Of a stretch of 9,269 bases of DNA, positions 6,270-9,269 are shown one piece after another. Location of the stretch: contig VAYG01000065.1 of assembly GCA_005885015.1 (NCBI GenBank), forward strand, positions 11,445-20,713, in the 5' to 3' direction. This DNA is from Actinomycetota bacterium (GTDB lineage Bacteria > Actinomycetota > UBA4738). The notes beneath the pieces are model-generated. The model ran no database searches. It was not told the origin of the DNA and saw only the letters and a program-made list of their open reading frames with translations. Numbering within the stretch: the stretch's first letter is position 1; every line of letters starts with the position of its first letter. A program made the translations under genes and the position numbers.

Positions 6270-6847
6270 TCAGCCCGCCACCGAGACGGCCGGTTCCCCG
6301 GCGAAGGGGAACCCGATCGCCCGCAGCAGGGCCCTGGCCTCATCGTCATCCTGGGCGGTGGTGACGATCGTGATGTCCATGCCTCGGACCTTCACCACCT
6401 TGTCGTAGTCGATCTCGGGGAAGATCAGCTGTTCCGTGACCCCGATGGTGTAGTTCCCGCTCCCGTCGAAGGCCCCCTGGTCCAGGCCCCGGAAGTCCCG
6501 GATCCGGGGCGCCGGTCGAGGAACTCCCACATCCGGTTGCCCCGGAGGGTCACCTTCGCCCCGATGGACATACCGGCCCGGAGCTTGAACGCCGCGATGG
6601 ACTTCCGGGCCCGGGTGATCGCCGGCTTCTGGCCGGTGATCGTGGCGAGGTCCGCCACGGCCGCCTCCAAGAGCTTGGCGTCGCGGATGGCGTCGCCGAC
6701 GCCCATGTTCACCACGATCTTCTCCAGGCGGGGAACCCGCATCGGGTTGGTGAAACCGAGCTCCGATTGGAGCGCGGGGAGCAACTCGTGGACGTAGCGC
6801 TCCTTGAGCCGGGGGGGCGGGGAGGTGGTGGCCGGCCGGTCCGCCAT
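6270..6847 (-). pseudogene. rplE: 50S ribosomal protein L5, frameshifted by an apparent 16-base deletion
   Basis: L5 binds 5S rRNA and contacts the P-site tRNA; it is essential. The gene is split over two frames. The 5' part (6847-6512) encodes 112 good L5 residues: LKERYVHELLPAL, KIVVNMGVGDA, TGQKPAITRARKSIAAFKLR, then KVTLRGNRMWEFLDR. The 3' part resumes in another frame at 6509 with PRIRDFRGLDQGAFDGSGNY and continues through EQLIFPEIDYDKV and VRGMDITIVTTA to a TGA at 6270. Left uncorrected, the first frame stops at 6425 (140 residues). L5 normally reads DRL-x4-(L/V)PRIRDF here; only two bases, C and G at 6511-6510, separate the DR and PRIRDF codons. Loss of 16 bases between them fits exactly, and the repaired protein would be about 197 residues. 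A GTG at 6530-6528 opens the 3' frame, but a two-piece L5 is unlikely. The ATG at 6847 has a GGAG site and lies 1 base after the rplX stop. Confidence 0.93.
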
Positions 6848-6848
6848 G

Positions 6849-7193
6849 TCAGAGCTCCGCCTCGCATCGCCGGCAGATCCGGACCTTCACGTCGCCGTCG
6901 ATCCGGTGGCCCACCCGGGTGGGCTTGCCGCACTCCTTGCACACGAGCATGACGTTGGAGAGGTCGATGAACAGCTCCTTGAGGATGATCCCGCCCGTCT
7001 GGCCGCCCCGCGCGGTCGGTCGGACGGGGAGGTGACGCTTGGCCCGGGCCACTCCCTCGACCATGACCCGGTTCTCCCGGGGCAGCACGTTCACCACGCG
7101 GCCCCGCTTCCCCCGGTCCTTGCCGGCGATGACCTGGACCTCGTCGTTCTTCTTGACATCGACCGCCTTCATGATCCGTCCCTGCCGCGGCAC
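6849..7193 (-). CDS. rplX: 50S ribosomal protein L24, with C-terminal zinc ribbon
   Basis: L24 is an assembly initiator for the large subunit, binding the 5' region of 23S rRNA near the exit tunnel. The KOW domain is visible as NDEVQVIAGKDRGKRGRVVN (16-35), then ENRVMVEGVARAKRH (40-54) and SNVMLVC (79-85). The C-terminus has two C-x2-C pairs (C85/C88 and C107/C110) flanking GKPTRVGHR, a probable zinc ribbon that the E. coli and Bacillus proteins lack. The start is uncertain. A GTG at 7193 gives 114 residues, has a strong GGAGG site at 9 bases and lies 1 base after rplN. An ATG at 7172 gives 107 residues, closer to the family N-terminus, but with a weak site. I prefer the GTG. Confidence 0.93.
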   Translation of the reverse strand: MPRQGRIMKAVDVKKNDEVQVIAGKDRGKRGRVVNVLPRENRVMVEGVARAKRHLPVRPTARGGQTGGIILKELFIDLSNVMLVCKECGKPTRVGHRIDGDVKVRICRRCEAEL

Positions 7194-7194
7194 C

Positions 7195-7563
7195 TCACAA
7201 CACCTCCGGCGCGAGCGAGATGATCTTCATGAACCGCTTCTCCCGCAGCTCCCGAGCAACCGGCCCGAAGATGCGGGTCCCCCGAGGGTTCTTCTGCTCG
7301 TTGATCAGCACCACCGCGTTGTCGTCGAACTTGATGTACGAACCGTCCGGGCGGCGGCGCTCCTTGGCGGTCCGTACGACCACGCCTTGGACCACCTCGC
7401 CCTTCTTGACCCCGCCACCGGGCAACGCGTCCTTCACGGATCCCACCACCACGTCACCCAGCCCGGCGTAGCGGCGGCCCGAACCGCCCAGGACGCGGAT
7501 CACCAGGACCTCCTTGGCCCCCGTGTTGTCCGCCACCCGGCACCGGGTCTCCTGCTGGATCAT
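7195..7563 (-). CDS. rplN: 50S ribosomal protein L14
   Basis: L14 lies at the subunit interface of the 50S particle and contributes to bridges with 16S rRNA. The 122-residue product has the standard length and starts MIQQETRCRVADNTGAKEVL. VRTAKERRRPDGSYIKFDDN (63-82), AVVLINEQKNPRGTRIFGPV (83-102) and ARELREKRFMKIISLAPEVL (103-122) match the family closely. The frame remains open upstream into rpsQ, but the ATG at 7563 gives the canonical N-terminus and has a GAGGG site 7 bases upstream. It is 22 bases after rpsQ. In E. coli this gene heads the spc operon, but I see no separate promoter in this short gap, so the S10 and spc segments are probably co-transcribed. Confidence 0.97.
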   Translation of the reverse strand: MIQQETRCRVADNTGAKEVLVIRVLGGSGRRYAGLGDVVVGSVKDALPGGGVKKGEVVQGVVVRTAKERRRPDGSYIKFDDNAVVLINEQKNPRGTRIFGPVARELREKRFMKIISLAPEVL

Positions 7564-7585
7564 CGCGCGTCCCTCGGCCTCCGCC

Positions 7586-7852
7586 TCACTTTGCCTTCTC
7601 CACGACCTCGACCACCCTCCACCGCTTCGTCTTCGACAGCGGCCGGGTCTCCACGATCCGCACGGTGTCTCCCACCTCGGCCCCGAGGCTCTCGTCGTGG
7701 GCCTTGAGCTTGGTGGTTCGCCGGACGATCTTCCCGTACAGGCGATGCCGGACCTGGCCGGCGATGCGGACGACCACGGTCTTGTCCATGCGGTCGGAAA
7801 CGACCACACCGGTCCGCACCTTGCGCTGATTCCGTCCGGCCTGTTCGGTCAC
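7586..7852 (-). CDS. rpsQ: 30S ribosomal protein S17
   Basis: S17 is an OB-fold primary binding protein that nucleates the 5' domain of 16S rRNA. The product has 88 residues (family about 80-90). The core is KVRTGVVVSDRMDKTVVVRI (11-30) and HRLYGKIVRRTTKLKAHDE (36-54). The S17 signature GDTVRIVETRPLSKTKRWRV is at 61-80. The start is a GTG at 7852-7850 that overlaps the rpmC stop (GTGA, four bases). The binding site would lie inside the acidic tail of rpmC, so translation is presumably coupled to it. Confidence 0.96.
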   Translation of the reverse strand: MTEQAGRNQRKVRTGVVVSDRMDKTVVVRIAGQVRHRLYGKIVRRTTKLKAHDESLGAEVGDTVRIVETRPLSKTKRWRVVEVVEKAK

Positions 7853-8223
7853 TCCGCCTGCTCCTCTTCCTCGTCGGGAGCGCCCTCCGCTCCGACGGTA
7901 GCCTCCTGCTCGATCATCGACTCCTCGGCGATCTCACCCAGGGAACGACCCTTCAGCTCGCCGGAGGCGATGGCCTCCCGTCGCTCCTCGAGCGAGAGCC
8001 GATCCGCCCGAGCCACCGCGGTCCTCAGCTCTTCCTCCGTCTGCCGGCCGCGGAGCACCGAGAGGATGCGGGCGATGTCGTGCCGCACCTGCTTGATGCG
8101 CATGGGGTTGTCCAGCTGGCCGGTGACCGACTGGAAGCGCAGATTGAACAGCTCCTCCTTGTGCGACTCCAGACGAGCGAGGAGCTCCTCGTCCGGAAGC
8201 TCGCGGATCTCCGCGGCCTTCAT
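7849..8223 (-). CDS. rpmC: 50S ribosomal protein L29 with long acidic C-terminal extension
   Basis: L29 lies by the exit tunnel of the 50S subunit, near the docking site for trigger factor and SRP. Residues 1-60 are a clear L29: MKAAEIRELPDEELLARLES, KEELFNLRFQSVTGQLDNPM, then KQVRHDIARILSVLRGR. The family normally ends at about 60-75 residues, but this protein has 124. The extra part is predicted helical and charged up to about 104 (TEEELRTAVARADRLSLEER, then EIAEESMIEQEA) and ends in a glutamate-rich stretch (APDEEEEQAE). The ATG at 8223 has a strong GGAGGT site about 6 bases upstream and is 19 bases after rplP. The stop overlaps the rpsQ GTG, which shows the extended frame is a real part of the operon. 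Confidence 0.95.
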   Translation of the reverse strand: MKAAEIRELPDEELLARLESHKEELFNLRFQSVTGQLDNPMRIKQVRHDIARILSVLRGRQTEEELRTAVARADRLSLEERREAIASGELKGRSLGEIAEESMIEQEATVGAEGAPDEEEEQAE

Positions 8224-8242
8224 CGCGCACCTCCGCCCCGTC

Positions 8243-8662
8243 TCATTCCGGCGCCCCCGCCCGGACGACGAACTTCGATCGGATGGGCAGCTTGTGGGCG
8301 GCCCTGCTCATCGCTTCTCGGGCCACCGACTCGCCGACCCCCGACAGCTCGAACATCACCCGTCCGGGCTTGACCACCGCCACCCAGCCCTCCGGGTTGC
8401 CCTTGCCCGACCCCATGCGGGTCTCGGCGGGCTTCTTGGTGACCGGCTTGTCCGGGAACACGTTGATCCACACCTTCCCGCCCCGCTTGATGTGCCGGGT
8501 CATGGCCACCCGGGCCGCTTCGATCTGCCGGTTGCTGATCCATCCCGGCTCCAGGGCGAGCAGGCCGTAGTCGCCGAAGTGCACCTCGGTTCCCCCGGTG
8601 GCCCGGCCCTTCATGCGGCCCCGGTGCTGCTTGCGGTGTTTGACCCGCTTGGGCGCGAGCAT
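8243..8662 (-). CDS. rplP: 50S ribosomal protein L16
   Basis: L16 sits by the A-site tRNA elbow of the 50S subunit and is needed for late assembly. The product has 139 residues, the usual length. It starts MLAPKRVKHRKQHRGRMKGR and has FGDYGLLALEPGWISNRQIE (29-48). The L16 signature block KRGGKVWINVFPDKPVTKKP is at 59-78, followed by TRMGSGKGNPEGWVAVVKPG (81-100). R82 is the equivalent of the arginine hydroxylated in E. coli L16. The ATG at 8662 directly abuts the rpsC stop (TAGATG) and has only a weak G-rich binding site, so coupling to rpsC is likely. Confidence 0.97.
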   Translation of the reverse strand: MLAPKRVKHRKQHRGRMKGRATGGTEVHFGDYGLLALEPGWISNRQIEAARVAMTRHIKRGGKVWINVFPDKPVTKKPAETRMGSGKGNPEGWVAVVKPGRVMFELSGVGESVAREAMSRAAHKLPIRSKFVVRAGAPE

Positions 8663-9269
8663 CTACGTCCGACCCCCCGGCCGCTTCCCCGTGGGACGGC
8701 CCCCCGCCCGGCGCGCGGGCTTGGCCGCTCCTGGCTTCGCTCCGGCGGTACGGGCCCCCACCGGCCTGGCCCCCCCGCGGCCGGGCTCCTCCCGCGCCTC
8801 CGGCACCTCCGCCGGAGGCACCGGCACCCCTTCCTCGACCTCCCGGACGTCGGTGATCAGGGCGCCCGTGGACGCACCGCCCCCGACCCGCACGCCGGCC
8901 AGGGCCCTGGCCCGGGCCCGCTCGATCTCCTGCTCCTGCGCGGGGATCTCGTCGCCGTGGTACACCCACACCTTCACCCCGATGACCCCGAAGGTCGTCT
9001 TGGCCTCGGCGGTCCCGTAGTCGATCTTGGCCCGGAGGGTGTGAAGGGGAACCCGGCCTTCGCGGTACCACTCGCGGCGGGACATCTCCGCTCCGCCCAG
9101 CCGCCCCCCGCACTGGACCCGCACGCCGAGCGCTCCCGCCTTCATGGCGGTCTGGACGGCGCGGCGCATCGCCCGCCGGAACGAGACCCGGCCGACCAGC
9201 TGTTCGGACACGCTCTGGGCGAGCAGCGCGCCGTCGGTCTCGGGCCGCATCTCGCTGGCGGCCTGGTTC
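8663..9269 (-). CDS. rpsC: 30S ribosomal protein S3, 5' end cut off by window edge, long C-terminal tail
   Basis: S3 forms part of the mRNA entry tunnel and helicase of the 30S subunit. About 201 residues of the C-terminal part are visible. The frame is open to base 9269, so the ATG at 9250 is internal and not the start. Conserved S3 segments are LLAQSVSEQLVGRVSFRRAM, GRLGGAEMSRREWYREGRVP and LHTLRAKIDYGTAEAKTTFG, then VIGVKVWVYHGDE. After that the protein runs on for about 95 residues: a charged stretch (EQEIERARARALAG), a linker, a proline/glutamate-rich part and a basic Ala/Gly/Pro/Arg tail ending KRPGGRT. If the missing half is of normal size, the full protein is near 310 residues, against 233 in E. 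coli. Actinobacterial S3 proteins often have such tails. The upstream rplV and rpsS would lie outside the window. Confidence 0.96.
   Translation of the reverse strand, partial: NQAASEMRPETDGALLAQSVSEQLVGRVSFRRAMRRAVQTAMKAGALGVRVQCGGRLGGAEMSRREWYREGRVPLHTLRAKIDYGTAEAKTTFGVIGVKVWVYHGDEIPAQEQEIERARARALAGVRVGGGASTGALITDVREVEEGVPVPPAEVPEAREEPGRGGARPVGARTAGAKPGAAKPARRAGGRPTGKRPGGRT

Noticed and set aside
6270..6530. A separate small gene encoding the C-terminal half of L5 from the GTG at 6530
   Set aside because: The first ten residues are an off-frame reading of the L5 N-terminal part and are not L5-like, no dedicated binding site is evident, and a deletion explains the arrangement better.
8796..8819. 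Perfect 8-base inverted repeat GCCTCCGG / CCGGAGGC in the rpsC tail
   Set aside because: It lies inside coding sequence of a low-complexity Pro/Glu/Ala region and lacks a T-tract on either strand; such repeats arise easily from biased GC codon use.

Overview
The window is very GC-rich bacterial chromosomal DNA. It carries one uninterrupted block of translation genes, all on the minus strand, so transcription runs from base 9269 towards base 1. The order is the conserved S10-spc-alpha ribosomal cluster: rpsC (5' part cut off), rplP, rpmC, rpsQ, rplN, rplX, rplE (frameshifted), rpsN, rpsH, rplF, rplR, rpsE, rpmD, rplO, secY, adk, map, then infA, rpmJ and rpsM (3' part cut off). There are no RNA genes, mobile elements or CRISPR arrays. 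No gene-free stretch exceeds 300 bases; the longest is the 124-base map-infA gap.

The organism is most likely a deep or uncultured member of the Actinomycetota or a nearby high-GC lineage. This is inferred from the base composition, the frequent GTG starts (rpsM, infA, secY, rpmD, rpsQ, probably rplX), the actinobacterial style of IF1, L29 and S13, the zinc-type S14, and the extended tails on S3 and L29. I cannot assign a class from sequence reading alone.

Region by region: 9269-7586 is the end of the S10 operon (S3, L16, L29, S17). 7563-3488 is the spc segment (L14, L24, L5, S14, S8, L6, L18, S5, L30, L15). 3445-717 holds secY, adenylate kinase and methionine aminopeptidase. These join ribosome synthesis to the membrane secretion channel, nucleotide balance and N-terminal Met removal. 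717-593 is a regulatory gap. 592-1 begins the infA-rpmJ-rpsM (alpha) segment. Most genes are within a few bases of each other or overlap (ATGA, GTGA, TGATG, TAGATG junctions), which suggests translational coupling within one long transcript.

Three points stand out. First, rplE carries what looks like a 16-base deletion that removes an L-x4-L segment and shifts the frame. In an essential single-copy gene this is most likely an assembly or sequencing fault, but it needs checking. Second, the map-infA gap holds a good promoter (TAGACG-17 bp-TATACT) whose first transcribed bases fold into an intrinsic-terminator hairpin ending in U7, so a terminator or attenuator sits at the very 5' end of the infA leader. 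Third, L29 is nearly twice its usual length, and S3 has a tail of about 95 residues. Apart from these, the window is ordinary housekeeping DNA and I see no sign of a new multi-gene system.
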